Below, piece by piece: positions 8,296 through 16,073 of a stretch of 64,000 nt of DNA. A model generated the notes under the pieces. That model had not been told where the DNA came from. It was given only the letters and a program-made list of their open reading frames with translations, and made no database searches. Source of the stretch: a bacterium (GTDB lineage: Bacteria; Armatimonadota; Fimbriimonadia; Fimbriimonadales; Fimbriimonadaceae); the NCBI GenBank assembly GCA_013823945.1, contig PNMZ01000008.1:1-64000 (forward strand), given 5' to 3'. The stretch's first letter is position 1. The number at the start of each line of letters is the position of its first letter. A program made the translations under genes and the position numbers.

Positions 8296-8840
8296 ACCGT
8301 TGCCTCCATTTCACTCTCCGCCAACAACATCACAACATCCTCCCCATCAAACTCATTCAACTTAACCGATATAAAGTCACTCCGCTGAGTCTCCACCCGC
8401 CGACCAACATAATCCGCCTGGATCGGCAACTCCCGGTGACCCCGGTCGATCAGCGTTGCAAATTGAACCACATTCGGTCGTCCCAACCGCATAATCCCCT
8501 CCAAAGCCGCACGGACCGTCCGACCCGTAAACAACACCTCATCCACCAAAACCACCCGCCGATCATTTATCTGGAACGGTATCTCCGTTAAATCTTCGCC
8601 CGAATCCTTAACATCATCTCGGTATCCCCGCGCATCCAACTTCCCACAAGGAACCGTGACCCCTTCCGCCTGAGTCATCAAAAATGCTAGCTGCTTTGCC
8701 ACCGGATAGCCCCGCCGCATAATCCCCACAACAACCAAATCATCTGCCCCCCCATTGCCATCCAAAATCTCATGAGCCAAACGCGATAACGTCCGTCGCA
8801 TCCCCGCCGAATCGAGCAAAACCTCAGGCATCAGCCCCAT
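8292..8840 (-). CDS. pyrR: Bifunctional pyrimidine regulator / uracil phosphoribosyltransferase
   Basis: PyrR binds pyr-operon mRNA in response to UMP and also makes UMP from uracil and PRPP. The PRPP-binding motif VVLVDEVLFTGRT and the family sequence LIDRGHRELPIQADYVG are present. With the ATG at 8840 the protein is 182 residues, matching the usual 180. The reading frame stays open to 8921, but those 27 extra residues have no family counterpart and contain a hairpin sequence, so I chose the inner start. First gene of the pyrRBC operon, divergent from the small gene at 8964. Confidence 0.93.
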   Translation of the reverse strand: MGLMPEVLLDSAGMRRTLSRLAHEILDGNGGADDLVVVGIMRRGYPVAKQLAFLMTQAEGVTVPCGKLDARGYRDDVKDSGEDLTEIPFQINDRRVVLVDEVLFTGRTVRAALEGIMRLGRPNVVQFATLIDRGHRELPIQADYVGRRVETQRSDFISVKLNEFDGEDVVMLLAESEMEATV

Positions 8841-8878
8841 TATGACGCCAATTGACAAAACCTTTGGCCCACTGACAC

Positions 8879-8902
8879 GTTCCTTCACATAACTCAAGGA
8901 AC
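8879..8902 (-). promoter_or_regulatory. Hairpin in the pyrR leader
   Basis: GTTCCTT (8879-8885) and AAGGAAC (8896-8902) form a perfect seven-pair inverted repeat with a ten-base loop, 39 bases ahead of the chosen pyrR start. PyrR is known in other bacteria to bind leader-RNA hairpins; this loop does not match the Bacillus consensus and no T-tract follows, so a regulatory role is only inferred. Confidence 0.35.
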
Positions 8903-8963
8903 TGATCACTACCGAGGGCAAATATCAAACGGTAAGCATCATTCCAAAAGGAGAAAGAACAAA

Positions 8964-9197
8964 ATGGGCAACTTCATTAAATCCGTCGTCGAGATCGTCG
9001 CCCTGGCGGCAAAAGCAGTATTCGTATCACTCACGACTCCCGCAACCGTCACACCGCCTATCCCAAGCGTCGCGGAACTCCCAACCCCCGCTGCCGTCAT
9101 CTCCCAACCCTGCACCAACCCAAAACGAATCCAGGTCTTTGAAACTGAAAATGGTCAAGTCATTATCTTTACCGATTCCCGTTCAATCATCCTCTAA
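8964..9197 (+). CDS. Small protein with one N-terminal hydrophobic segment
   Basis: 77 residues, preceded by a strong ribosome-binding sequence (AAAGGAG, 12 bases before the ATG), which is the main argument that it is real. Residues 6-24 are hydrophobic and could be a membrane anchor or signal; residues 25-48 are Pro/Ala/Thr-rich with one Cys; the last 25 are a short beta-type stretch (KRIQVFETENGQVIIFTDS). I do not recognise a family. It is divergent from pyrR and ends six bases from the convergent fucosidase gene. Confidence 0.6.
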   Translation: MGNFIKSVVEIVALAAKAVFVSLTTPATVTPPIPSVAELPTPAAVISQPCTNPKRIQVFETENGQVIIFTDSRSIIL

Positions 9198-9203
9198 TTC
9201 AAC

Positions 9204-10565
9204 TCAGTAACCCCGAAACGCCCGAATCTCTGAAATCATCGGCGTACTCTGAGCCCCCGTCACCTCAAAAACTACCTTCCGCACCGTCACCCTCCCAAAC
9301 CCAATTACCCGCCGCCAACCCACCGTCGTCCCCTGCGCAACCTCATACCACCCATCCTGACCCTCCACCAAGACCCGCCACCCCGAAACCCGCTGACCCA
9401 ACTGCAAATACTCCCGAACATCAATTCCCGTCACCTCTTCATAACCCCCAAAATCCAAAGTCAATCGCCAATCACCATCCGGATTCCCTGCCCAAAATGT
9501 CCTCGCATCTCCATCCCCCGCCCGAAAACTCTCATGACCAACTCGACGTGAAAATCCCCGCACCGCTGCTTCAACTGACTCACCCAAGAACTCCTCCCGC
9601 GCCCTGCGGAAATCCATCAACGCCTTCACATCAACATCCGAAATCAAACCCCGGTCATCCGGTGGCACATTGAGCAATAAATTTGACCCCCTCCCAACCG
9701 AACCACGCCAAATCTCCATCAACCGTTCGGTGGATTTCACCGTACTATCCTCACTCCCCCGCCAAAACCACCCTTTCCGAATCGATACATCACACTCCGC
9801 CGGAACCCAATGCGTTCCCCCCATCTTCCCTTCCGTCAATTCCTTATAAAAAGGCGTCCCCGGAACATAACGATCCCGATCAATCGTCCCCCAGTTCGTC
9901 TCACCCGAAAAACCATCCTCATTCCCCACCCACCGAATGTCCGGCCCCGCATCACTAAAAATCACCGCATTGGGCTGCAAATTCCTCACCGTTTGGTTGA
10001 ATCGTGCAAAGTCATACACCTGCTTCTTCCCATTCGGCCCCTCTCCATTTGCCCCGTCAAACCACACCTCAAATACATCTCCATAATTTGTCAAAACCTC
10101 CTCCAACATCGCAACAAAAACATCGTTGTAATCCTCGGTACCGTATTGCGGATGGTTCCGATCCCAAGGCGACAAATACACCCCAAACTTCAAACCATAC
10201 TTCCGGCAACTCTTCGCCACCTTCGCCACTACATCGCCATCAAATCCCGCCTCACGAACTGTATGCGTCGAAAACTGACTCGGCCACAAGCAGAACCCAT
10301 CGTGATGCTTCGCCGTCAAAATCACCCCCGTCATCCCCGCATCCCGAAAAACCCGGCACCACTGATCCGTATCCAACTCCTTGGGCGCAAAAATCTTCGG
10401 ATCCTCTCGCCCATCCCCCCATTCTTTCCCCGAAAAAGTATTCGGACCAAAATGAACAAAACCGTAATACTCCCGCTCATGCCAAGCCAACTGACGCGCA
10501 CTCGGAACCGCTCCCAAAGGCTTCAAATCATCCATCATCGTCACCGCCAGCAGAAAACTCCACAC
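9204..10565 (-). CDS. Alpha-L-fucosidase, glycoside hydrolase family 29
   Basis: Releases alpha-linked L-fucose from glycans by a retaining mechanism. The 453-residue protein shows FVHFGPNTFSGKEWG near 36, TAKHHDGFCLWPS near 100 (the HHDGF motif) and EVWFDGANG near 165 with the nucleophile Asp. The C-terminal 130 residues form a beta-rich extra domain, probably carbohydrate binding, as in many GH29 enzymes. The N-terminus (MWSFLLAVTMM) is hydrophobic but too short for a clear signal peptide, so export is uncertain. The organism also carries gmd and fcl at 31284-33298, so it can make GDP-fucose as well as cut fucose. Confidence 0.9.
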   Translation of the reverse strand: MWSFLLAVTMMDDLKPLGAVPSARQLAWHEREYYGFVHFGPNTFSGKEWGDGREDPKIFAPKELDTDQWCRVFRDAGMTGVILTAKHHDGFCLWPSQFSTHTVREAGFDGDVVAKVAKSCRKYGLKFGVYLSPWDRNHPQYGTEDYNDVFVAMLEEVLTNYGDVFEVWFDGANGEGPNGKKQVYDFARFNQTVRNLQPNAVIFSDAGPDIRWVGNEDGFSGETNWGTIDRDRYVPGTPFYKELTEGKMGGTHWVPAECDVSIRKGWFWRGSEDSTVKSTERLMEIWRGSVGRGSNLLLNVPPDDRGLISDVDVKALMDFRRAREEFLGESVEAAVRGFSRRVGHESFRAGDGDARTFWAGNPDGDWRLTLDFGGYEEVTGIDVREYLQLGQRVSGWRVLVEGQDGWYEVAQGTTVGWRRVIGFGRVTVRKVVFEVTGAQSTPMISEIRAFRGY

Positions 10566-10617
10566 CTCAACAATTTAGCCCAAAACCCCCTCCCATTCCC
10601 ACCCCAAATTCAAGAGG

Positions 10618-10623
10618 TAAAAT
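10618..10623 (+). promoter_or_regulatory. Candidate -10 box for tRNA-Ser
   Basis: TAAAAT lies 17 bases before the tRNA-Ser gene. No clear -35 box is visible upstream. Confidence 0.35.
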
Positions 10624-10639
10624 CCTGATCGCAAACACC

Positions 10640-10727
10640 GGAGAGATGGCAGAGTGGTCGATTGCGACGGTCTTGAAAACCGTTAAGGTGAAAGCCTTCA
10701 GGGGTTCGAATCCCCTTCTCTCCTCCA
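10640..10727 (+). tRNA. trnS-UGA: tRNA-Ser (anticodon UGA)
   Basis: An 88-base class II tRNA. Acceptor arms GGAGAGA and TCTCTCC pair perfectly. The anticodon stem ACGGT/ACCGT closes the loop CTTGAAA with anticodon TGA at 10674-10676. A long variable arm follows (as expected for serine), and the T arm AGGGG-TTCGAAT-CCCCT is intact. CCA is encoded at 10725-10727. Confidence 0.96.
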
Positions 10728-10912
10728 CAGTTGCTCTGTGTAATTCCTGTGAAATAGCGACTTAAGTAAAATAACCAGACCATAATCAAGTGTAATCTCT
10801 TGAGCCCACATTGCATCGCACCCGCAGTCCCCTCTGGTGGATTCTCACCTATTCACCTAACCCAAAAGCCCATATCAACAAATCTTAGTCTGAATTTCAT
10901 GGAAATCCTCAC

Positions 10913-11530
10913 ATGAACCACCTCCACCCCAACCAACTCGAACTCCAAGTTCTCACCCCCAAGCATCTCGAAGTGCTCGCCTCCTACGCCGCTGCCGAAG
11001 TCTTCGCCGAAATGGGTCCCTACAAGCCAAGAGCAATAAGGGAAGTCGCCGCTAACATTGGCAAAACCTCCGCCTCCGTCGGTGAACACGTCAAAAAACT
11101 CGTCGAAGTCGGACTCCTCATGCAAGTCGGCACCCAAAAAAGACGATCCCGAATCGAAGCTCTCTACGTCCACGGAGCCATCGACTACCGACTCGAACCC
11201 GCCGGATACCCCGAACCCGAGCGCAGACTCTACATCGAACGTTTCCTCGGCCAAATGAGGCTCCTCGGAAGACAGCACTCCGCTTTCCAAAATGCCGCCC
11301 ATACCGATGAAGTATTCAGCAAATTCTTTGCCTTCAACACCCAATACGTTTTCCTGTCCCCTGAAAAAATGGAACTCGTCCGAGATAAATTTCAAGAATT
11401 CATCCAGTTCGCCCTCGACCACAACGAACTCGATCCCGAACGAAGAGACTCTGACCAATGCGTCCGCGTCAACGTCTGCGCAACGATTGTCCCCACCCAA
11501 GTTGAGAGCCGAAACCGAACAACCTCCTGA
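10913..11530 (+). CDS. ArsR-like winged-helix regulator
   Basis: A 205-residue protein. Residues 12-75 form a winged helix-turn-helix: HLEVLASYAAAEVF, then a helix-turn-helix in AIREVAANIGKTSASVGEH followed by VKKLVEVGLLMQVG, the usual wing of ArsR/MarR-like repressors. The remainder (about 76-205) is alpha-helical with no Cys ligand cluster I can assign, so the signal is unknown. It stands alone after tRNA-Ser. Its TGA stop directly touches the TCA (stop) of convergent lnt, leaving no space between the genes. Confidence 0.78.
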   Translation: MNHLHPNQLELQVLTPKHLEVLASYAAAEVFAEMGPYKPRAIREVAANIGKTSASVGEHVKKLVEVGLLMQVGTQKRRSRIEALYVHGAIDYRLEPAGYPEPERRLYIERFLGQMRLLGRQHSAFQNAAHTDEVFSKFFAFNTQYVFLSPEKMELVRDKFQEFIQFALDHNELDPERRDSDQCVRVNVCATIVPTQVESRNRTTS

Positions 11531-13003
11531 TCACTCCGGAGTCCGGCGGAGCAATCCAAAAATCCCAACACCCGCACAAACCGCCCAGCTCAGCCAAATA
11601 AACCAAAACCGACCCCCAAAAGCATCACTGCCCTCCGGAACAACCACCTTCGCCATCGCCGGGATACGTTTCCCCACCGGTACATCCACCAAGACATTCC
11701 CCCGCGCATCCGTCGCCAAACTCTTCCCCCGCCCCCCCACTCGCAGAATTGGAAGCCCACTCTCGATTGAACGCCAAACCGTACTCATCCACAACTGATC
11801 ATGCGCTGGCGTCGCCTCATACCAATCATCAATCGACATCTGCACCAAAACCTGAGCCCCTTGATTCGAGTGCCCCACCGCCAAATCCGGGAAAACTCCC
11901 TCAAAACAAATCAGCGGACCAACTTTCATCCCCGCCACCTCCATCGTGATCAAAGTGTCCCCCTCCACCAAATCCCCCGCCGGCAAGTTAAAATTCCTCA
12001 AAAACGGCAACTGATCTCTCAGTGGCACATACTCCCCAAATACCACCAGCCGAGTCTTATCGGCATGACTCCATTCCGCTCCATCCCACGCATAAGCCGT
12101 CTGAAAAACCCGACCATCCTCCGCCTCTCTCTGACCTCCCATAATCACTTTCACTGAAGGCTCAAGTCCAAGCGGAGTCTGGGGAAAGTCATAAACCCGA
12201 CCCGCATACCCCTCTGGCAAAATCAACAGATCACTTTTCTGCAATTCCGCCCCCAAAACCAAATCCCCCGTCGCATTCAACAGCGCCTGTCTCTCCTCAT
12301 CCGGGGTCAAAAATGCCATATCCACCCCCGGCTGCCCCAAAGTAAATGTCTTCGCATCGCCCTCCGGCGTATTCGAGTAACGAAATGCACTCAAAACCGC
12401 TAACCCCACCGCCGCAATCCCATACCACCGGACAAGCCGCTTCTCCACCCCCGATTCTTTCGGGAAAAACACTTCCAAAATAATCAGATTCACCAAGACA
12501 ACCCACGCACTTACCAAGAAAATTGTCCCCCACGCTCCCGCCTGTGCTAAAACCGGCACCTGCCACAACGGCAAAGCGGCAATCCCCCACGGAAACGCTA
12601 ACCCCGGCACATAAGCCCGCACCGCCTCACTTCCCGCCCAAATCACTGGCACCAAAAAAGCCAGTCGCAAAGCAAACGCCCGAGCCATCAACCATCCCGT
12701 CACCCCATAAAACACCCCCGCCAAAATCCCGCAAACCAGCCACGGCAAAGCCGCCATCCCGTAACTCCCCGTCCATTTCCCCACAAACGGCATCAACCAA
12801 AACATCTGAAACAAGAAGTAGAAAAACCCAAACCCATACCCCGCCCAAAATCCTTTCTTTCCATCCCCGTCGCGCAGAACCCGAAGCCAAGGAACCAACG
12901 CCACAAAAACCAACAAAAACACGTTCAACGGCGGAAACGCCAAACTCAATAACACAAAACTAGCAAACCAAGGCCAATTCCGCTCAAGAACCTGTTTCAT
13001 CAC
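11531..13003 (-). CDS. lnt: Apolipoprotein N-acyltransferase
   Basis: Adds the third acyl chain to lipoproteins at the inner membrane, a step typical of diderm bacteria. About seven hydrophobic segments occupy residues 1-215, followed by a nitrilase-type domain. The catalytic triad is visible: Glu in LLILPEGYAG, Lys in HADKTRLVVFGEYVP, Cys in GPLICFEGVFP. A last membrane helix lies near 465-485. Length (490) is normal. It overlaps the upstream histidine-phosphatase gene by 20 bases. Several predicted lipoproteins in this window would be its substrates. Confidence 0.95.
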   Translation of the reverse strand: MMKQVLERNWPWFASFVLLSLAFPPLNVFLLVFVALVPWLRVLRDGDGKKGFWAGYGFGFFYFLFQMFWLMPFVGKWTGSYGMAALPWLVCGILAGVFYGVTGWLMARAFALRLAFLVPVIWAGSEAVRAYVPGLAFPWGIAALPLWQVPVLAQAGAWGTIFLVSAWVVLVNLIILEVFFPKESGVEKRLVRWYGIAAVGLAVLSAFRYSNTPEGDAKTFTLGQPGVDMAFLTPDEERQALLNATGDLVLGAELQKSDLLILPEGYAGRVYDFPQTPLGLEPSVKVIMGGQREAEDGRVFQTAYAWDGAEWSHADKTRLVVFGEYVPLRDQLPFLRNFNLPAGDLVEGDTLITMEVAGMKVGPLICFEGVFPDLAVGHSNQGAQVLVQMSIDDWYEATPAHDQLWMSTVWRSIESGLPILRVGGRGKSLATDARGNVLVDVPVGKRIPAMAKVVVPEGSDAFGGRFWFIWLSWAVCAGVGIFGLLRRTPE

Positions 13004-13601
13004 TTCTCAAGTGCCGCGTATCTGTGAACCGCAACAATTGCCAATAACCATCGGGCCGCCGAATCAGTTCCGTAATCCCCGTATTCTCCAGCCGAAAACT
13101 CTTCGCTGTTTGCACCGTCCCCCGCATCAACCGCGCCATCAAGAGTCCTCCAGTTCCCCCGTGCGTCACGACTAGAACGTTTTCGCGGCTTCGGTCAATC
13201 AATCGGTTGAACTTTGCGAGCCTATTCCAAACATCCTTCAGCGATTCCCCCCCATCCGGTCGAATCTCATGCTCCCCCAAACCCCTCTGCCGACTCTCGC
13301 CATTAAACCAAGCCCGAATCTCTGTGTAGTGCGCCCCCTCCAACTGTCCAAATGTCCGCTCGCGCAAATCTTCCCGCGCCTCCACCATCATTCCAAGCGG
13401 TCCCGCAAAAGCATCCGCCGTCTCCACACAACGTCGCAAATCACTCGAATAAACCTTACTAATCCGGCAATCCATCAATGCCTTCGCCATTGCCGCCGCC
13501 TGCGTTCGCCCCGTCTCGTCAAGCTCAATATCAGAATGCCCCTGGGCGAACCCACTGGCATTCCATTCCGTTTGACCATGACGAACGATATATAACCGCA
13601 T
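12984..13601 (-). CDS. Histidine phosphatase family protein (phosphoglycerate mutase-like)
   Basis: A 205-residue branch-1 histidine phosphatase. The catalytic block YIVRHGQTEWN is at 4-14, with His8 as the phosphate acceptor; SSDLRRCVETAD (Arg), RERTFGQLEG (Glu) and the second His in LVVTHGGTGGLL complete the site. Such proteins include cobalamin ribazole phosphatases and broad sugar phosphatases; the sequence does not decide between them. It lies in the Ycf46-Clp1-like-phosphatase-lnt gene string. Confidence 0.9.
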   Translation of the reverse strand: MRLYIVRHGQTEWNASGFAQGHSDIELDETGRTQAAAMAKALMDCRISKVYSSDLRRCVETADAFAGPLGMMVEAREDLRERTFGQLEGAHYTEIRAWFNGESRQRGLGEHEIRPDGGESLKDVWNRLAKFNRLIDRSRENVLVVTHGGTGGLLMARLMRGTVQTAKSFRLENTGITELIRRPDGYWQLLRFTDTRHLRSDETGS

Positions 13602-13613
13602 TCAGACCCTACG

Positions 13614-14495
13614 TTATACCGCCCAAGGCGCGTGCTCCCCAATCTCCCGGCCCTGACTATCCACCCGCAAACTCCCCACCTTCAATATTCGAACCGGAGC
13701 CGGAACCACTGCCGGACTCAAAATCTCCACAACCCCCCGGCCTTCGTCAAATCGTTTCACCACTCCCATCGCAAAATCCCGACCGTCCTCATGCGCAAAG
13801 CTACAAACCGTCCCGTGATAGCTCCTTGGATCAACCAAGTTCACCCGCCCCACATGAAACTCGTTCACCAGTCCTGCAATCCGGTCCTCCCCCACCTCTT
13901 CTCGCGTCACCCAATGCAAAACTCCACCCCCCACCTCCGCCAAACCACAACCCAAATCCACTCGCCGACCACTCCCGAGCCGAGCCCCCATCACCCGAAC
14001 ATCCGCCAAAACAACCTCGTGTAACCCAGAATCCTCCAGCAAACTCAGCCACCGTGCGCGCCGTTGCGCATCCTTGACAATCACCGGAAAATCCGTACTC
14101 ACCGCCACTTCTTCCGGCCCCACCGGCCACCCCCATCCCGCAAAACCACACCCCTCTGGCATCACAATTCTCTCGACTCCCATCGCTTGCGCCAAACTAA
14201 TCAACATCTGCCGCGACGCCGGAGAATCCCTCCCCTCTGGCCCCAAAATCACCCCCTCTTCCCACCCCCGAACTAAATCCAAACAACCCAATATTAACCC
14301 CAGCGGATTACGCGTCCCTTCCAGCGAGCCAACGAACCGCCATTCAACAATCTTGCCATCCACCAATTCCCCCACCCGCCCTGGATATCCAAAATCACCC
14401 AAATGCGGATCAGCCACACACACGCGACCGTTATAACCCTCAAGCCAAGACCGCCAACTGTGGCCGGTCGCACCAACGAGAAGGGTCAAACCCAA
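13614..14495 (-). CDS. Clp1/Grc3-like protein lacking the P-loop lysine
   Basis: A 293-residue protein whose plan follows Clp1/Grc3/Nol9 polynucleotide 5'-kinases. Visible parallels: a strand-loop start TLLVGATGHS at 4-13; VCVADPHLGDFGYPG near 25-39, where kinases have DxGQxxxxxPG; RFVGSLEGTRNP near 53, where kinases have FVGSxxP; and a C-terminal beta domain with GVVKRFDEGRGVVEILSPA and VRILKVGSLRVDSQG. The phosphate-binding loop is GATGHSWRS instead of GxxxxGKS/T, so the invariant Lys is Trp and kinase activity is unlikely. The start is TTG at 14495, in the same frame as the upstream ATPase and one codon after its TAG stop. Function unknown; the family call is by motif only. Confidence 0.6.
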   Translation of the reverse strand: MGLTLLVGATGHSWRSWLEGYNGRVCVADPHLGDFGYPGRVGELVDGKIVEWRFVGSLEGTRNPLGLILGCLDLVRGWEEGVILGPEGRDSPASRQMLISLAQAMGVERIVMPEGCGFAGWGWPVGPEEVAVSTDFPVIVKDAQRRARWLSLLEDSGLHEVVLADVRVMGARLGSGRRVDLGCGLAEVGGGVLHWVTREEVGEDRIAGLVNEFHVGRVNLVDPRSYHGTVCSFAHEDGRDFAMGVVKRFDEGRGVVEILSPAVVPAPVRILKVGSLRVDSQGREIGEHAPWAV

Positions 14496-14498
14496 TGC

Positions 14499-15998
14499 CT
14501 AACCCTCGCCGTAAGTCGCACTCGGACGAGCCCGAAGCCGCGCCCACTCCCGCAACTCCGCAATATCCTCGCTCATCATCCGGCTGAGCGGCACCTGATT
14601 ATCCGCCTCGAACTTAATATCCTTAAATGTCACTTCCCGATCCTGGAAAAACGCCGCGTTCAAAGCCCCCACCACCAACTGTTCTATTTCCGCCCCGCTA
14701 AACCCATCCGTAATCGACGCGAGCTCCCCAATCTTGAACTTCTTGGGATCGCGTTTCCGCTTTTTCAAGTGAATACTGAAAATCTCCTCCCGCTCCTTCG
14801 TGTCCGGCAAATCAACAAAGAAAATCTCGTCAAATCGCCCTTTCCGCATCAATTCCGGTGGTAACTGCGCCACATTGTTCCCGGTTGCAATCAAGAAAAC
14901 AGGCTTCGTCTTCTCCTGCATCCATGTCAAAAAGGTCGAAAACACCCGCGCCGTCGTCCCGCTATCACTCACCCCACCATTCATCCCCGCAAAACCTTTC
15001 TCCAACTCATCTATCCACAAAATACAGGGCGACAAACTCTCCGCAATCGAAATCGCTCGCCGCATATTCTGCTCACTCTGCCCCACCAAGCTCCCAAAAA
15101 TTCTCCCGACATCCATCTTCAACATCGGCAACCCATAGGCACTGCTGACCGCCTTCGCCACAAGCGACTTTCCACAACCTTGAACCCCAATTATCAAAAT
15201 CCCCTTCGGATAAGGAATCCCAAAATCACGCGCCGCATCCGTAAAACTCTTGCTCCGCTTCTCCAACCAATCCTTGAGCAAATCATGCCCACCAACATCC
15301 TTCATTGAACTCGAACTCGGATAAAACTCAAGCATCCCCGTCTTCCGGACAATCTGCTTCTTCTCCTCAATAATCTTATCCACCGTAAGCTTCCGCTCTT
15401 CAACCAAACTCCGCGCCAATGCACTCTCGATCTCGTCCGCCGTCAAACCTTGCGCACTCCGGACAATCGACTCCCGCAATTCATCCGTAAGCGACATGTC
15501 AACACTCGGCGTGTCCACCATCGCCGTAATCACGTCCGTCAATTGCGTCTCAATGTCATCACGCTCCGGCAACGGATATTCCAAAACCGTCACGTCCTTC
15601 TCCAATTCCGTCGGCAAAGTCAACTGAGGGCTCAAAAGAATCAATGTCTGCGCTTTCCCTCGGAGCCGTGCTGCCAAATCTCGAAGCAAACGAACCACCC
15701 GCGTGTCCTTCATATAAGGGTGGAAATCCTTCAACAAAAACACCGTGAATTCCGCACTCTCATGAATCTGAGCCAACGCCTCCAATTCACCCGGCAAAGA
15801 ACTCGCCTTCACTGGCCCACTCGCTCTTCGCACCGCTGGTTGCATCCCCTGCGTCACGCTCCACGTATGCATCTGCCGGTTCAATCCCAGTGCAACATCC
15901 CGCACTGCCTGCTCAACCCTCCGCTCTTCCCAACTTGTAATGTAAAGAATCGGGTACTTCGCCCGCACTAAAACTTCAATCTCTTTCTTCGCATCCAT
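14499..15998 (-). CDS. AAA ATPase of the Ycf46 type
   Basis: A 499-residue ATPase resembling chloroplast/cyanobacterial Ycf46. Residues 1-215 are a divergent, non-ATPase N-terminal region starting with VRAKYPILYITSWEERRV, typical of the family. The AAA module follows: Walker A GVQGCGKS at 271-278, Walker B CILWIDELEKGF near 325, an Asn sensor (IATGNN) and a GRFDEIFFVDLP second region of homology. AAA proteins of this kind remodel other proteins; Ycf46 has been linked to carbon-supply regulation in cyanobacteria, but the role here is unknown. It heads a run of four - genes ending with lnt. Confidence 0.88.
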   Translation of the reverse strand: MDAKKEIEVLVRAKYPILYITSWEERRVEQAVRDVALGLNRQMHTWSVTQGMQPAVRRASGPVKASSLPGELEALAQIHESAEFTVFLLKDFHPYMKDTRVVRLLRDLAARLRGKAQTLILLSPQLTLPTELEKDVTVLEYPLPERDDIETQLTDVITAMVDTPSVDMSLTDELRESIVRSAQGLTADEIESALARSLVEERKLTVDKIIEEKKQIVRKTGMLEFYPSSSSMKDVGGHDLLKDWLEKRSKSFTDAARDFGIPYPKGILIIGVQGCGKSLVAKAVSSAYGLPMLKMDVGRIFGSLVGQSEQNMRRAISIAESLSPCILWIDELEKGFAGMNGGVSDSGTTARVFSTFLTWMQEKTKPVFLIATGNNVAQLPPELMRKGRFDEIFFVDLPDTKEREEIFSIHLKKRKRDPKKFKIGELASITDGFSGAEIEQLVVGALNAAFFQDREVTFKDIKFEADNQVPLSRMMSEDIAELREWARLRARPSATYGEG

Positions 15999-16073
15999 GA
16001 ACCCAATCTACCACTCTCTCCTTCGATCCGTTGCACTAAGCAGACTCTCTTCTCAACCCTGAAACCGAACGCT

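Noticed and set aside
8841-8921. Upstream extension of pyrR to 8921
   Set aside because: Adds 27 residues absent in the family and includes the hairpin.
10853-11500. A 215-codon frame on the - strand
   Set aside because: It mirrors the ArsR-like gene and has an acidic Gly/Phe/Glu-rich shadow composition.
11530-11533. Palindromic TGATCA at the convergent stops
   Set aside because: Arises simply because TGA and its reverse touch; no sign of a site.
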